Source of the DNA: JANMDU01 sp031375105
Lineage (GTDB): Bacteria; Pseudomonadota; Gammaproteobacteria; Burkholderiales; Burkholderiaceae_C
Direction of reading: 5' to 3'
Assembly: GCA_031375105.1 (NCBI GenBank)
Contig: JANMHJ010000001.1
Coordinates: 13,060 to 77,059, forward strand
Length of the DNA stretch: 64,000 nt
A program made the position numbers and the translations under genes. A model generated the notes under the pieces. That model did not search any database, was not told the origin of the DNA, and was given only the letters and a program-made list of their open reading frames with translations. This document shows, in pieces, positions 27,557 to 36,104 of the stretch (positions are counted from its first letter, which is position 1; the number at the start of each line of letters is the position of its first letter).

Positions 27557-28524
27557 TCAGCCGTGAGTTGTTTGCTGCGAATCACATTTCCCCAGCGCGG
27601 ATAGTCCTTTGTCACAATCGCGGCCAACTCTTGTTGCGTCGAACTGGCGGCATCCATGCCCGCACGGCCTAGCAAGTCACGAATGTCTTTTTGTTGCACG
27701 ATAGCGGCAATTTCCGAATGCAAGCGGCTGCTGATCGGTGCCGGCGTTTTGGCGGGCACGAAGAAGGCATACCAAAGATCCACCTCAACACGTTTTGTGC
27801 CTTGCTCTTCAAAGGTGGGCACATCAGGCGCCACAGGGTGTCGTTTGGCCGAGCCCACGCCCAAAGCCACCAAGCGCCCCGCCTTCACGAAGCCTTGCGC
27901 AATATGCACAGGCAAAAAGCCCACTTGCAACTCACCTGCGAGCAGATCTTGCGTGTAGCCCGCTGTACCTCGGTAGGGCACATGCAGCAAGAATGTGCCC
28001 GTCTCCAGCTTGAACAGCTCCATCGCCATGTGATGCGGTGTGCCCACCCCAGGCGAGCCGAAATTGAGTGCGCCAGGCCGCGCCTTGGCTTTAGCGATCA
28101 GCTCTTTGAGCGTTTTCACTTCGGTCTTGGGATGCGCCACCATCATCAGCGTGCCATAGGCGGCCATGCTGACAGGGGCAAAATCGTTGACAGGATGAAA
28201 GGGAGCGCTCTTGACCATCTGCGAGGCCATGAGCATGGTATTGGCACCCATCAGAATCGTGTGGCCATCGGCGGGAGATTTGGCCACGGCATCTGCGCCA
28301 ATATTGCCGCTGGCCCCGGCCATGTTTTGCACCACCACGTTTTGACCGAGCTTTTCTGCCAGTTTGGGAGCAATTGCGCGTGCGATCGTGTCCATCCCTG
28401 TGCCCGGTGTGAAGGGCACGATGATCCGAACAGCTTGGTTGGGATAGGCTTGCGCAAATATGGGCGTGCCAAAAGATACTACAAAAAGAGAAGCGCTCTG
28501 CGCAAGAATGGTGCGGCGTTGCAT
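27553..28524 (-). CDS. Bug/TctC-family periplasmic solute-binding protein
   Basis: The 323-residue protein has a signal peptide (MQRRTILAQSASLFVVSFGTPIFAQA) and the Bug fold blocks VRIIVPFTPGTGMDTIAR, VVQNMAGASGNIGADAVAKSPADGHT and HVPYRGTAGYTQDL. Bug proteins bind carboxylates for tripartite tricarboxylate carriers, yet no TctA or TctB gene is near. Placed between amidohydrolase and monooxygenase genes, it likely binds the aromatic acid they degrade. The ATG at 28524 starts the signal peptide; the frame is open further upstream inside the previous gene. Confidence 0.92.
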   Translation of the reverse strand: MQRRTILAQSASLFVVSFGTPIFAQAYPNQAVRIIVPFTPGTGMDTIARAIAPKLAEKLGQNVVVQNMAGASGNIGADAVAKSPADGHTILMGANTMLMASQMVKSAPFHPVNDFAPVSMAAYGTLMMVAHPKTEVKTLKELIAKAKARPGALNFGSPGVGTPHHMAMELFKLETGTFLLHVPYRGTAGYTQDLLAGELQVGFLPVHIAQGFVKAGRLVALGVGSAKRHPVAPDVPTFEEQGTKRVEVDLWYAFFVPAKTPAPISSRLHSEIAAIVQQKDIRDLLGRAGMDAASSTQQELAAIVTKDYPRWGNVIRSKQLTAE

Positions 28525-28534
28525 CGTGAATTCC

Positions 28535-29578
28535 TTAAATTTCGATCTTGAATACGCGCTCGGCGTTGGTTTGGAAAAAAGCCTTCTTGTCTGCATCAGA
28601 CATGGCCATGGCATCCAATGCGGCCACTTCCTGCGGTGCGTACTGGTAAGGATAGTCCATCGCATAGAGTACACGATCAACGCCCAACACATCTTGGCTA
28701 AAACGAATGGCTTTGTCCCAAGCCACGCCGCTGTTGGTGATGTAGAAATTTTCGCGTAAATACTCGCTGGGTTTTCTTTGCAGAGCTTGCACACTCGGAT
28801 AGCGCTTGGAGTTCACTGTGGCCGTGTGCATGTAATCGAGCCGATACATCCAAAAAGGCAAGGCCTCGCCCATGTGCCCGATGATGATTTTGAGCTTGGG
28901 GAAGCGGTCAAACACTCCCGATGTGATTAGACGCAACGCATGCAAGCCTGTCTCCACGCCAAAGCCATAGATCGCACCATCCAGCCCGGACTCAATGAAG
29001 GGCTCAATCATCTTGGGCGGCAGGCTGTTGGGGTGCAGATAGATCGGCACGTCCAGAGCTTGCGCTGCCTCAAAAACCTCCCAAAACTTGGGGTCACTGA
29101 GATACTCGCCTTTCGTGTGAGAGTTGATCACCACCGCATTCATACCGAGCTGGTTCACCCCCCGCTGGATTTCCTGCGCTGCCGCTGAAGGTGCATGTGG
29201 CGCGACGGTGATCATGCCGACATATCGTTTGGGATGGCGCTTGATGGCCGCAGCGAGTTCGTCATTCGCATTGCGAGCAACACGTACTGCTGTGGCTGAA
29301 TCCATCACTTGAACGCCCGGCGATGTCAGCGCAAGCACTTGGATGTCAATGCCAGCTTCATCCATATGGCCAATGCGAACCTCATCCAAATCCACCAGGC
29401 AGCGCATGATGTGCTGTGCACGCGCACTTGGGCTGTGCATGTAAAAGCCCATCAGATGCTTAAAGCCTAGATCGCAATCTCCCTTATCGAGAATGTTGCG
29501 AAATTCAGCCAGCTGCTCTTGCGTAGCAAAGGCTTCTTCGGTGGCAATGCGCAGATACGGTCGGGCAAAAGTGATCAT
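28535..29578 (-). CDS. Amidohydrolase-2 family protein, aromatic decarboxylase-like
   Basis: The 347-residue metal-dependent TIM barrel resembles gamma-resorcylate and 5-carboxyvanillate decarboxylases: RIATEEAFATQEQL at the N-terminus, VPIYLHPNSLPP, and KLKIIIGHMGEALPFWMYRLD with likely metal-binding His, and a late DYPYQ aspartate. It is the first gene of the operon with TctC and flavin monooxygenase, which fits non-oxidative decarboxylation or ring chemistry of a hydroxybenzoate. The ATG at 29578 gives MITFARPYLRIATEEAF; an earlier in-frame start adds 17 unsupported residues. Confidence 0.85.
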   Translation of the reverse strand: MITFARPYLRIATEEAFATQEQLAEFRNILDKGDCDLGFKHLMGFYMHSPSARAQHIMRCLVDLDEVRIGHMDEAGIDIQVLALTSPGVQVMDSATAVRVARNANDELAAAIKRHPKRYVGMITVAPHAPSAAAQEIQRGVNQLGMNAVVINSHTKGEYLSDPKFWEVFEAAQALDVPIYLHPNSLPPKMIEPFIESGLDGAIYGFGVETGLHALRLITSGVFDRFPKLKIIIGHMGEALPFWMYRLDYMHTATVNSKRYPSVQALQRKPSEYLRENFYITNSGVAWDKAIRFSQDVLGVDRVLYAMDYPYQYAPQEVAALDAMAMSDADKKAFFQTNAERVFKIEI

Positions 29579-29956
29579 GCTCTGATTGTGTCCGGCTTCG
29601 CCTTCATGTTGAGCGCTCTTACCCTCCAAGTTTGAGGCGGCGCAGCTCTAACTCCTATGCAGTTTCGGAATGGCCTCGTCGCACAGCGACTACGGATACC
29701 TGCGCCAGTCCGGCATCGACGATAGGGTGTGCCCCGTGATGCCTTCCGAGTGATCGCTGAATGAGAACAGCGTGGGCTAAACCAGCTTAATGGATTCGAG
29801 GCGAAATTTAAGGCTTTGCAACTCGATTCCTTCGATCATGTCTCCGCTTCGGCAAATGCGCAAACGATTTCCGTGCCCATACTCTGACGGCCGCCTGAGA
29901 TCATGCTGATTTTTTTGAAGTTGGGGTAGAGAGTCAGCACCGCATCTCCTTTTTGT
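29579..29956 (-). pseudogene. 378-base gap with possible decayed gene fragments
   Basis: No intact gene is seen. On the minus strand a GTG preceded by AAGGAG near 29936 opens 33 codons (VLTLYPNFKKISMISGGRQS..) and then stops. Further on, a different frame reads SDHSEGITGHTLSSMPDW before a stop. Both look protein-like but I cannot name the family. The gap separates the amidohydrolase operon from the sugar genes, and may also hold the promoter of the former. Confidence 0.3.
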
Positions 29957-30871
29957 TCAATCTGAATATAGATTCACAGGCAAACCCGCCACGTTCACGC
30001 GCAAGCTGAACACGCAGCCAAGTGTCGGCTCGCGATTGAGTTCAGCCTCGGTGCGGTTGTGACGCGCTGTGGTGAGATAGAGCGTTTGCATGTCGTCGCC
30101 GCCGAAAGCGGGCATGGTGCAGCAAAGAACGGGTGCTGCAATGTCTTGCAGCACATCGCCCCTAGGAGACAATTGCAACACGCGCTGGCCTTCAAACATG
30201 GCCACCCACAGGTTGCCTTGTGTATCTACAGCCGCGCCATCAGGCCGCCCAAGATAGCCGCCATTGTTTGGCTGCCCACTTGCCCAGCCTTCTGGCTTCG
30301 TTGGGAATTGCTTGAAGATGCGCTGATTCGTCATCGCACCCGTCGCGAGATCGAAATCCCAAGACCAGATCAGATGCTGTGGCGTGTCAGCCCAATAGAC
30401 TTTTTTGTTGTCAGGAGAAAAAGCGAGTGCATTGGCTACTGTGGCTTCGCCTTGTTTGAGTACTGCACCATCTTTCGTCGAGTAACTCCATAACTGCGCC
30501 TTGCGTGCATCGCGCGGCTCATACATTGAACCTGCCCAGAAACGGCCTGCGGCATCACACTTTCCATCGTTAGCGCGGGTGGTTTTCGGATCATGCACGA
30601 AGGTGTGCAGCTCGTGCAACTCTCCGCCCCAAGCGCGAGCACGCACGATACGATCACGCAAAGCAATAATGAAGCCGCCGCCTTTGGCTGGCGCAAAGCA
30701 GCCCGGCTCGCTGGGCATTGCCCAGGTTTCCACATCGCCCGTGAAGGGATTGAGGCGATGCAGCTTACAGCCTGCGATATCTGCCCAATAGAGCATCTGC
30801 TCCTGCGGATGCCAAAACGGGCTTTCGCCAAGGGTGGATGGCGTGGTGGTGATTTGATTCCAGGTGGTCAT
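29957..30871 (-). CDS. SMP-30/gluconolactonase family protein
   Basis: The 304-residue beta-propeller has the SMP-30 blocks LGESPFWHPQEQMLYWADI (metal-binding Glu), TRANDGKCDAAGRFWAGSM, and GRPDGAAVDTQGNLWVAMF with the metal Asn/Asp. The family hydrolyses sugar lactones with a divalent metal. Its neighbour upstream is an aldose 1-epimerase gene nine bases away, so a short operon for aldose oxidation is likely. No kinase or dehydrogenase of such a pathway is next to them. Confidence 0.92.
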   Translation of the reverse strand: MTTWNQITTTPSTLGESPFWHPQEQMLYWADIAGCKLHRLNPFTGDVETWAMPSEPGCFAPAKGGGFIIALRDRIVRARAWGGELHELHTFVHDPKTTRANDGKCDAAGRFWAGSMYEPRDARKAQLWSYSTKDGAVLKQGEATVANALAFSPDNKKVYWADTPQHLIWSWDFDLATGAMTNQRIFKQFPTKPEGWASGQPNNGGYLGRPDGAAVDTQGNLWVAMFEGQRVLQLSPRGDVLQDIAAPVLCCTMPAFGGDDMQTLYLTTARHNRTEAELNREPTLGCVFSLRVNVAGLPVNLYSD

Positions 30872-30880
30872 GACGGGGGC

Positions 30881-31729
30881 TCAGGGTATGCTCACTGCGA
30901 TTTGCATCGAGATTTGCCATGATTGTCCGGGCTGCAGCGTCACCACACCGCGATACGCAGATTCTTTTGGGTTACCAGCGTTCATCGCGTTATTGGCATG
31001 GCTCACAGGTTCAATAGCGATGAAGCTTTTCTCAGGTGCAGTGAACACCACTAGGCGGCGCATATCGGATTCGATCTGAACTTGCATTTTTTCATCGCGA
31101 AGCGTCGCATGGCCGCTCCAGCCTTCGAAGCAATTATCCACAACCAAGGTTGCGCAAGACTGTTTCAAACCGCTGCTTATCTGTAAATCTGTGGGCAACT
31201 TATCTGCACCCATTTGCCAAATGCCCTGCGCGTCAAAGCTCAGATGTGATTGCGCACGTTTCACAAAATACGGATGCCAGCCAAGCCCTACAGGCGCAGG
31301 CTGCTGCGATTGGTTGGTGATCGACATCGTCATCTCTAATGCATCGCCATGCAATCGAAAGGTTTGCGATGCATCAAAGTCAAAAGGCCATGCCATGCCC
31401 GCCTTATGCTCCAAGCTCAGCATACAAAAGTCATCGTTGTGTTCTAAAACTTCCCATGCACGCAGCCAACCCAGGCCATGAATGCTGTGCTCCTCATCTG
31501 CAAAATTTTTCACAAGCGGATGACTCGTCCCATTCCATACCAACTGAGCATGCGCCACACGGTTAGAAAAAGGAATCAAGGGATAACAAGCCGAGAGACG
31601 TACATTCGTCAAACTGTCCGCAGCACTTGAACGCAACACCGGCAAATCACCTATCCACATCCCTTCAATGCAACCGCCCAGATCAGGCCGGATATGCATG
31701 CGCAGGTATGGCGATTGAATTGCTATCAT
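30881..31729 (-). CDS. Aldose 1-epimerase family protein
   Basis: The 282-residue protein has the galactose mutarotase-like fold: LVKNFADEEHSIHGLGWLRAWEV holds the first catalytic His, LGWHPYFVKR the second, and KSFIAIEPVSHANNAMNAG the catalytic Glu region. It interconverts alpha and beta sugar forms. It is cotranscribed with the SMP-30 gene. The ATG at 31729 was chosen; an in-frame TTG at 31756 is less likely. No strong ribosome site is visible for either. Confidence 0.88.
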   Translation of the reverse strand: MIAIQSPYLRMHIRPDLGGCIEGMWIGDLPVLRSSAADSLTNVRLSACYPLIPFSNRVAHAQLVWNGTSHPLVKNFADEEHSIHGLGWLRAWEVLEHNDDFCMLSLEHKAGMAWPFDFDASQTFRLHGDALEMTMSITNQSQQPAPVGLGWHPYFVKRAQSHLSFDAQGIWQMGADKLPTDLQISSGLKQSCATLVVDNCFEGWSGHATLRDEKMQVQIESDMRRLVVFTAPEKSFIAIEPVSHANNAMNAGNPKESAYRGVVTLQPGQSWQISMQIAVSIP

Positions 31730-31823
31730 GTTGTAGTAACGAAGGTGCCGCCTCAAATTAACGCGCTCATCAGTGCGAGTGACCCGCTCTGATGAAAAGG
31801 CCTCCGCCTAGGCCTGCTCTGAC

Positions 31824-32330
31824 TCAAGCCTTGACTTGCGCCAACATCGTGGCGGCATCGCTCACTTCAAACTTGCCTGGCGCTTCGCGGTTGATCGTGG
31901 TCACGACACCGTCTTTCACCAACATCGAGTAACGATCCGAGCGCAGACCCATGCCGCGTGCAGTCAGATCCAAGCTCAGGCCGGTGGCTTGCGTGAAAGC
32001 TGCACTGCCGTCAGCGAGCATGCGCACTTTGGTGCCGGTTTTCTGGTCACGCGCCCATGCGCCCATGACGAAAGCGTCGTTTACGCTGACACACCAGATT
32101 TCGTCAACGCCGGCATTCTTTAATTCTTCGTATTGCGCCACGTAGCCAGGCACATGCTTGGCAGAGCAGGTAGGCGTGAACGCACCGGGCAGGGCAAACA
32201 AAGCAATCGTCTTGCCTGCACTGGCTTTGCTTGTGTCAACGGCATTGGGACCAATTGAGCAGCCTTCGCCTTCAACTTCAGAATATTCCATCAGGGTGCT
32301 GCTGGGTAGTTTGTCGCCGATTTTTATCAT
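31824..32330 (-). CDS. Peroxiredoxin (Prx5/AhpE-like, AhpC-TSA family)
   Basis: The 168-residue enzyme has the peroxidatic cysteine at Cys55 in PGAFTPTCSAKHVPGY, the Prx5 signature, and reduces hydroperoxides. The ATG at 32330 gives MIKIGDKLPSSTL and has AGAAAATC upstream; a longer open frame reaching 32435 would pass through the hairpin after rpsQ and is rejected. It takes the position where rplN would follow rpsQ in a standard ribosomal cluster. Confidence 0.94.
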   Translation of the reverse strand: MIKIGDKLPSSTLMEYSEVEGEGCSIGPNAVDTSKASAGKTIALFALPGAFTPTCSAKHVPGYVAQYEELKNAGVDEIWCVSVNDAFVMGAWARDQKTGTKVRMLADGSAAFTQATGLSLDLTARGMGLRSDRYSMLVKDGVVTTINREAPGKFEVSDAATMLAQVKA

Positions 32331-32401
32331 GATTTTCTCCGTGGAAGATGGTGAATATGAGAGTGATTTGACTATACAAGCACTTTGTAGCGCCGCAAAT
32401 G

Positions 32402-32428
32402 CAAACGGCTCACATTGTGAGCCGTTTG
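32402..32428 (-). terminator. Strong palindrome after the S10 operon
   Basis: CAAACGGCTCACA and TGTGAGCCGTTTG are exact inverse arms of 13 bases around one T. It lies 59 bases after the rpsQ stop and before the peroxiredoxin gene. The T-run on the minus strand is poor, so it could be an attenuator or RNA processing site rather than a full terminator. Confidence 0.6.
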
Positions 32429-32486
32429 TCTTCATCTTGCACAGAGAAAGGTTAAAAACCCAGCAGACTGTGCAGATGAGGCCTTA

Positions 32487-32756
32487 TCAAACGTCGATGG
32501 CTTTTTGCACCAAACGAGTCGCAACCCAGTTCTTGGTCTTGGAAATCGGACGCGATTCTTGGATCTCGATGGTGTCGCCCATCTTGTACTCGCCCTTTTC
32601 GTCATGGGCGTGGTATTTGCTAGATTTCGTCACGATCTTGCTGTACAGCTCGTGCTTGACACTGCGCTCGACCAAAACCGTTACGGTCTTGGCACGCTTG
32701 TCGCTCACCACCTTGCCGATCAAGGTGCGCTTGAGGGATTTTTTGGCTTCCGTCAT
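32487..32756 (-). CDS. rpsQ: 30S ribosomal protein S17
   Basis: The 89 residues read RTLIGKVVSDKRAKTVTVLVER and GDTIEIQESRPISKTKNW, the S17 signature. S17 binds 16S rRNA early in 30S assembly. It is the last gene of the operon here; a hairpin and then a peroxiredoxin follow instead of rplN. Confidence 0.98.
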   Translation of the reverse strand: MTEAKKSLKRTLIGKVVSDKRAKTVTVLVERSVKHELYSKIVTKSSKYHAHDEKGEYKMGDTIEIQESRPISKTKNWVATRLVQKAIDV

Positions 32757-32771
32757 GTTGGCTCCTTGGGG

Positions 32772-32975
32772 TTATTTGGCAGCCTGCTCAACGGCGACTG
32801 TCTTGGCGCGTGCAATCGCACGACGCGTGACACGCAGCTGAGAGGTGTTGTTGAGTTGTTGCGTGGCTTTTTGCATGCGTAGCGAAAAATGGGCTTTTTG
32901 CAGCTCTTTCACTTCCGTGACGAGGCCAGCCGCATCTTTGGTGCGCAGTTCTTTGCGTTGCTCTTTAGCTTTCAT
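32772..32975 (-). CDS. rpmC: 50S ribosomal protein L29
   Basis: The 67-residue protein carries the L29 pattern LQKAHFSLRMQKATQQLNNTSQLRVTRRAIARAKT. L29 sits near the exit of the nascent peptide tunnel. It lies 15 bases before rpsQ and after rplP in the standard order. Confidence 0.98.
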   Translation of the reverse strand: MKAKEQRKELRTKDAAGLVTEVKELQKAHFSLRMQKATQQLNNTSQLRVTRRAIARAKTVAVEQAAK

Positions 32976-32990
32976 TTGAATTCTCCTGCC

Positions 32991-33407
32991 TTATTGTCCG
33001 AGCATGCGAGCCACGAAGGTGGTGCGCAGGGGCAGCTTGGCAGCAGCCAGGGTGAAAGCCTCGCGAGCCAACGCCTCAGGCACGCCGTTGATCTCATAGA
33101 GCACCTTGCCGGGGCGAATTTCGGCGACATAGTACTCAGGATTACCTTTACCGTTACCCATACGAACTTCGGCTGGTTTGGTAGAGATAGGCTTGTCGGG
33201 GAAGATGCGGATCCAGATACGACCGCCACGTTTAACGTGACGCGAAATGGCACGGCGAGCTGCCTCGATTTGACGGGCCGTCAAACGGCCACGGTCTGTG
33301 GATTTGAGACCGAAGTCTCCAAAGGCCACGGACGTGCCACGGGGGGACACGCCGGTGTTACGGCCTTTTTGCTCTTTGCGGTATTTGCGACGAGCGGGTT
33401 GTAGCAT
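32991..33407 (-). CDS. rplP: 50S ribosomal protein L16
   Basis: The 138 residues match L16: MLQPARRKYRKEQKGRN, the signature region around GRIWIRIFPDKPIS, and EIRPGKVLYEINGVP. L16 helps place tRNA in the A site. It follows rpsC after 15 bases. Confidence 0.99.
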   Translation of the reverse strand: MLQPARRKYRKEQKGRNTGVSPRGTSVAFGDFGLKSTDRGRLTARQIEAARRAISRHVKRGGRIWIRIFPDKPISTKPAEVRMGNGKGNPEYYVAEIRPGKVLYEINGVPEALAREAFTLAAAKLPLRTTFVARMLGQ

Positions 33408-33422
33408 GTTTGATTCTCCAGA

Positions 33423-34310
33423 TTAGGCTTGGCCACCGTCTGTGGAGACAGGCGCGGTCACTTTGCGAACGCGCTTAACGGTGGTTTTCACTTCAGCAGC
33501 GCCGCCAGCATCAGCTGGTTTGTCGCTGCCATCAGCAGGGGCGGCATTGCTGCCAGCGGGACGACGTGCACCGCGAGCGGGAGGACGAGCATCGCCACGG
33601 CCACCACGGTCATCACGGCGAGGGCCGCGCGGTTTGCGTTCGTCATCAGAACGAGGTTCTTGAATTGCAGGAAGATCATTGCGGCCCAAGGTGTCACCCT
33701 TGTAGACCCAGACCTTCACGCCAATCACACCATAGGTGGTTTTGGCTTCAGAGGTGCCGTAGTCAATGTCAGCGCGCAGGGTGTGAAGAGGCACACGACC
33801 TTCGCGATACCACTCACAACGAGCGATCTCAATACCATTCAAACGGCCAGACGACATGATCTTGATGCCAAGGGCACCCATACGCATGGCGTTTTGCATC
33901 GCGCGCTTCATAGCACGGCGGAACATGATGCGCTTTTCCAGCTGTTGCGTGATCGAATCAGCAATCAGCTTGGCATCGATTTCTGGCTTGCGCACTTCTT
34001 CGATGTTGACAGCAACAGGCACGCCTAGCTTGGCAGAGAGTTCTTTCTTCAGGTTCTCAATGTCTTCGCCTTTTTTACCGATCACCACACCCGGACGTGC
34101 CGAGAAAATCGTGATGCGGGCATTTTTAGCAGGACGCTCGATCAAGACGCGCGACACTGCCGCGTTCTTGAGTTTGGCCTTGAGATACTCGCGTACCTTA
34201 ATGTCTTCTGCCAGCATGCCAGCAAAATCAGTGTTGCTGGCGTACCAGCGGCTGGCCCAGTTGCGGCTCACCGAAAGGCGAAAACCGGTTGGGTGGATTT
34301 TTTGTCCCAT
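33423..34310 (-). CDS. rpsC: 30S ribosomal protein S3
   Basis: S3 lies at the mRNA entry of the 30S subunit. The 295-residue protein starts MGQKIHPTGFRLSVSRNW and has the KH core VVIGKKGEDIENLKKEL and the signature around GIEIARCEWYREGRVPLHTLRADIDYG. It is about 60 residues longer than the E. coli protein because of a charged, low-complexity tail (DDERKPRGPRRDDRGG.. to the end), as often seen in Burkholderiales. Confidence 0.99.
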   Translation of the reverse strand: MGQKIHPTGFRLSVSRNWASRWYASNTDFAGMLAEDIKVREYLKAKLKNAAVSRVLIERPAKNARITIFSARPGVVIGKKGEDIENLKKELSAKLGVPVAVNIEEVRKPEIDAKLIADSITQQLEKRIMFRRAMKRAMQNAMRMGALGIKIMSSGRLNGIEIARCEWYREGRVPLHTLRADIDYGTSEAKTTYGVIGVKVWVYKGDTLGRNDLPAIQEPRSDDERKPRGPRRDDRGGRGDARPPARGARRPAGSNAAPADGSDKPADAGGAAEVKTTVKRVRKVTAPVSTDGGQA

Positions 34311-34328
34311 GTGTTTACGTCCTTCGGT

Positions 34329-34658
34329 TTAGTTGCCAACAACCACATAAATGTGGCAGGTGGGCTTGACGATGCGGTTGCCACGGCCTTTGGCATTGGC
34401 AGTGAAACGCTTGAGCACGGTGCCTTGCTCGATGTGAATGGTTTTCACCTTCAACTCATCGATATCGGCGCCATCGTTGTGCTCGGCATTGGCAATCGCC
34501 GATTCGAGCACTTTTTTCACGATGCCAGCGGCTTTTTTGCGCGCAAAAGTCAGGGTGTTGAGAGCGCGATCCACGGGCATGCCGCGAATCATGTCTGCCA
34601 CCAGACGGCCTTTGTCAGCCGAGAGGCGCACGCCACGCAAAGTTGCTTTGGTTTCCAT
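34329..34658 (-). CDS. rplV: 50S ribosomal protein L22
   Basis: The 109 residues include ATLRGVRLSADKGRLVADMIRG and the tunnel loop region KRFTANAKGRGNRIVKPTCHI. L22 lines the peptide exit tunnel and contacts macrolide sites. It is in the standard place between rpsS and rpsC. Confidence 0.99.
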   Translation of the reverse strand: METKATLRGVRLSADKGRLVADMIRGMPVDRALNTLTFARKKAAGIVKKVLESAIANAEHNDGADIDELKVKTIHIEQGTVLKRFTANAKGRGNRIVKPTCHIYVVVGN

Positions 34659-34670
34659 GTTGAGATTCCT

Positions 34671-34949
34671 TTACTTCTTCACGACTTTTTTGTCAGCCGG
34701 GTGGCCCTTGAATGTGCGGGTGAGCGCAAATTCACCGAGCTTGTGGCCAACCATTTGGTCAGTCACATACACCGGAACGTGTTGCTTGCCGTTATGGACT
34801 GCAATCGTCAGGCCGATGAATTCAGGAAGAATCATCGAACGGCGCGACCAAGTCTTGACGGGCTTTTTATCTTTGATGGCAATCGCTTTGTCAACTTTAG
34901 CCATCAGATGATGGTCAACAAAGGGGCCTTTTTTGAGGGAACGTGTCAT
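34671..34949 (-). CDS. rpsS: 30S ribosomal protein S19
   Basis: The 92 residues start MTRSLKKGPFVDHHLMAKVDKA and contain IPEFIGLTIAVHNGKQHVPV-like sequence (LPEFIGLTIAVHNGKQHVPV) and GHKLGEFALTRTFKGHP. S19 pairs with S13 at the 30S head. Order and spacing are standard. Confidence 0.99.
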   Translation of the reverse strand: MTRSLKKGPFVDHHLMAKVDKAIAIKDKKPVKTWSRRSMILPEFIGLTIAVHNGKQHVPVYVTDQMVGHKLGEFALTRTFKGHPADKKVVKK

Positions 34950-34962
34950 TTCAATTTATCCC

Positions 34963-35787
34963 TTACTTCTTGCGACGCGAGACGATCATGACTTGCGTGC
35001 GCTTGTTGTTACGGGTGCGATAGCCCTTGGTCAAATTGCCCCATGGATCGCGCGGTTCACCGCCTGTACCGGTGCGGCCTTCGCCACCACCGTGAGGGTG
35101 ATCCACTGGGTTCATGGCGACGCCACGCACAGTAGGACGAATGCCCATCCAGCGCTTGACACCGGCTTTGCCGATGACACGCAGGTTGTGCTCACCGTTG
35201 GCCACTTCACCAATGGTGGCGCGGCATTCGATGTGAATCTTACGAACTTCGCCTGAGCGCATACGCACCTGAGCGTAAGTGCCTTCGCGAGCCAGTAAGG
35301 TAGCAGAAGTACCCGCCGAGCGCACGATTTGAGCACCTTTGCCAGGTTGCAACTCGATGCAGTGGATCGTTGAACCCACAGGGATATTGCGAATCGGCAA
35401 GGTATTACCAGCGCGGATTGGCGCTTCTGCACCATTCATCAGGCTCACACCTGGCTCGACCCCGCGTGGGGCGATGATGTAAGCACGCTCGCCGTCGGCA
35501 TAGCACACGAGGGCGATATGCGCAGACCGGTTGGGATCGTATTCAATGCGTTCAACTTTGGCTGGAATGCCATCTTTGTTGCGCTTGAAATCGACCACGC
35601 GGTAGTGATGCTTGTGACCACCGCCCTTGTGACGGGTGGTGATGTGACCGTTGTTGTTACGGCCCGCTTTTTGGAATTGCGGCTCAAGCAGGGGAGCATA
35701 GGGCTCACCTTTGTGCAGATGCTCGCGAGTGACCTTAACCACGGCGCGTTGGCCGGGGCTGGTCGGTTTCATTTTAATGACTGCCAT
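34963..35787 (-). CDS. rplB: 50S ribosomal protein L2
   Basis: The 274 residues carry the L2 block GVAMNPVDHPHGGGEGR, with the histidine implicated in peptidyl transfer, and the N-terminal KMKPTSPGQRAVVKV. L2 is a primary 23S rRNA binder. It starts two bases after rplW ends. Confidence 0.99.
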   Translation of the reverse strand: MAVIKMKPTSPGQRAVVKVTREHLHKGEPYAPLLEPQFQKAGRNNNGHITTRHKGGGHKHHYRVVDFKRNKDGIPAKVERIEYDPNRSAHIALVCYADGERAYIIAPRGVEPGVSLMNGAEAPIRAGNTLPIRNIPVGSTIHCIELQPGKGAQIVRSAGTSATLLAREGTYAQVRMRSGEVRKIHIECRATIGEVANGEHNLRVIGKAGVKRWMGIRPTVRGVAMNPVDHPHGGGEGRTGTGGEPRDPWGNLTKGYRTRNNKRTQVMIVSRRKK

Positions 35788-35789
35788 GA

Positions 35790-36104
35790 TTAAGCTGCCT
35801 CCCCAGAGAGGTTGAGCTCTTGACCGGGCACTAACGTCACGTAGGCTTTGCGCAGGTTGTCACGACGACCCACGGATTTGCCAAAACGCTTGGTTTTGCC
35901 TTTAGTGTTGAGCACAGACACGCCCTTGACCTGGACTTTGAACATCAGTTCAACAGCGGCCTTGATCTCGGGCTTGGTAGCGTTTTGCAGGACTTTGAAG
36001 ACAACAGCGTTGGTTTTATCGGCAACCATGGTGGCTTTTTCAGACACGATGGGGGCGATCAACACCTGCATCAAACGGCCTTCGTCAAATTTCAGGGTGC
36101 TCAT
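35790..36104 (-). CDS. rplW: 50S ribosomal protein L23
   Basis: The 104-residue protein has VLIAPIVSEKATMVADKTN and VKGVSVLNTKGKTKRFGKSVGRR. L23 is the docking site of trigger factor and SRP at the tunnel exit. Its start overlaps the rplD stop by four bases, so translation is coupled. An internal ATG 11 codons later (MQVLIAPIV) is a possible alternative start. Confidence 0.98.
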   Translation of the reverse strand: MSTLKFDEGRLMQVLIAPIVSEKATMVADKTNAVVFKVLQNATKPEIKAAVELMFKVQVKGVSVLNTKGKTKRFGKSVGRRDNLRKAYVTLVPGQELNLSGEAA

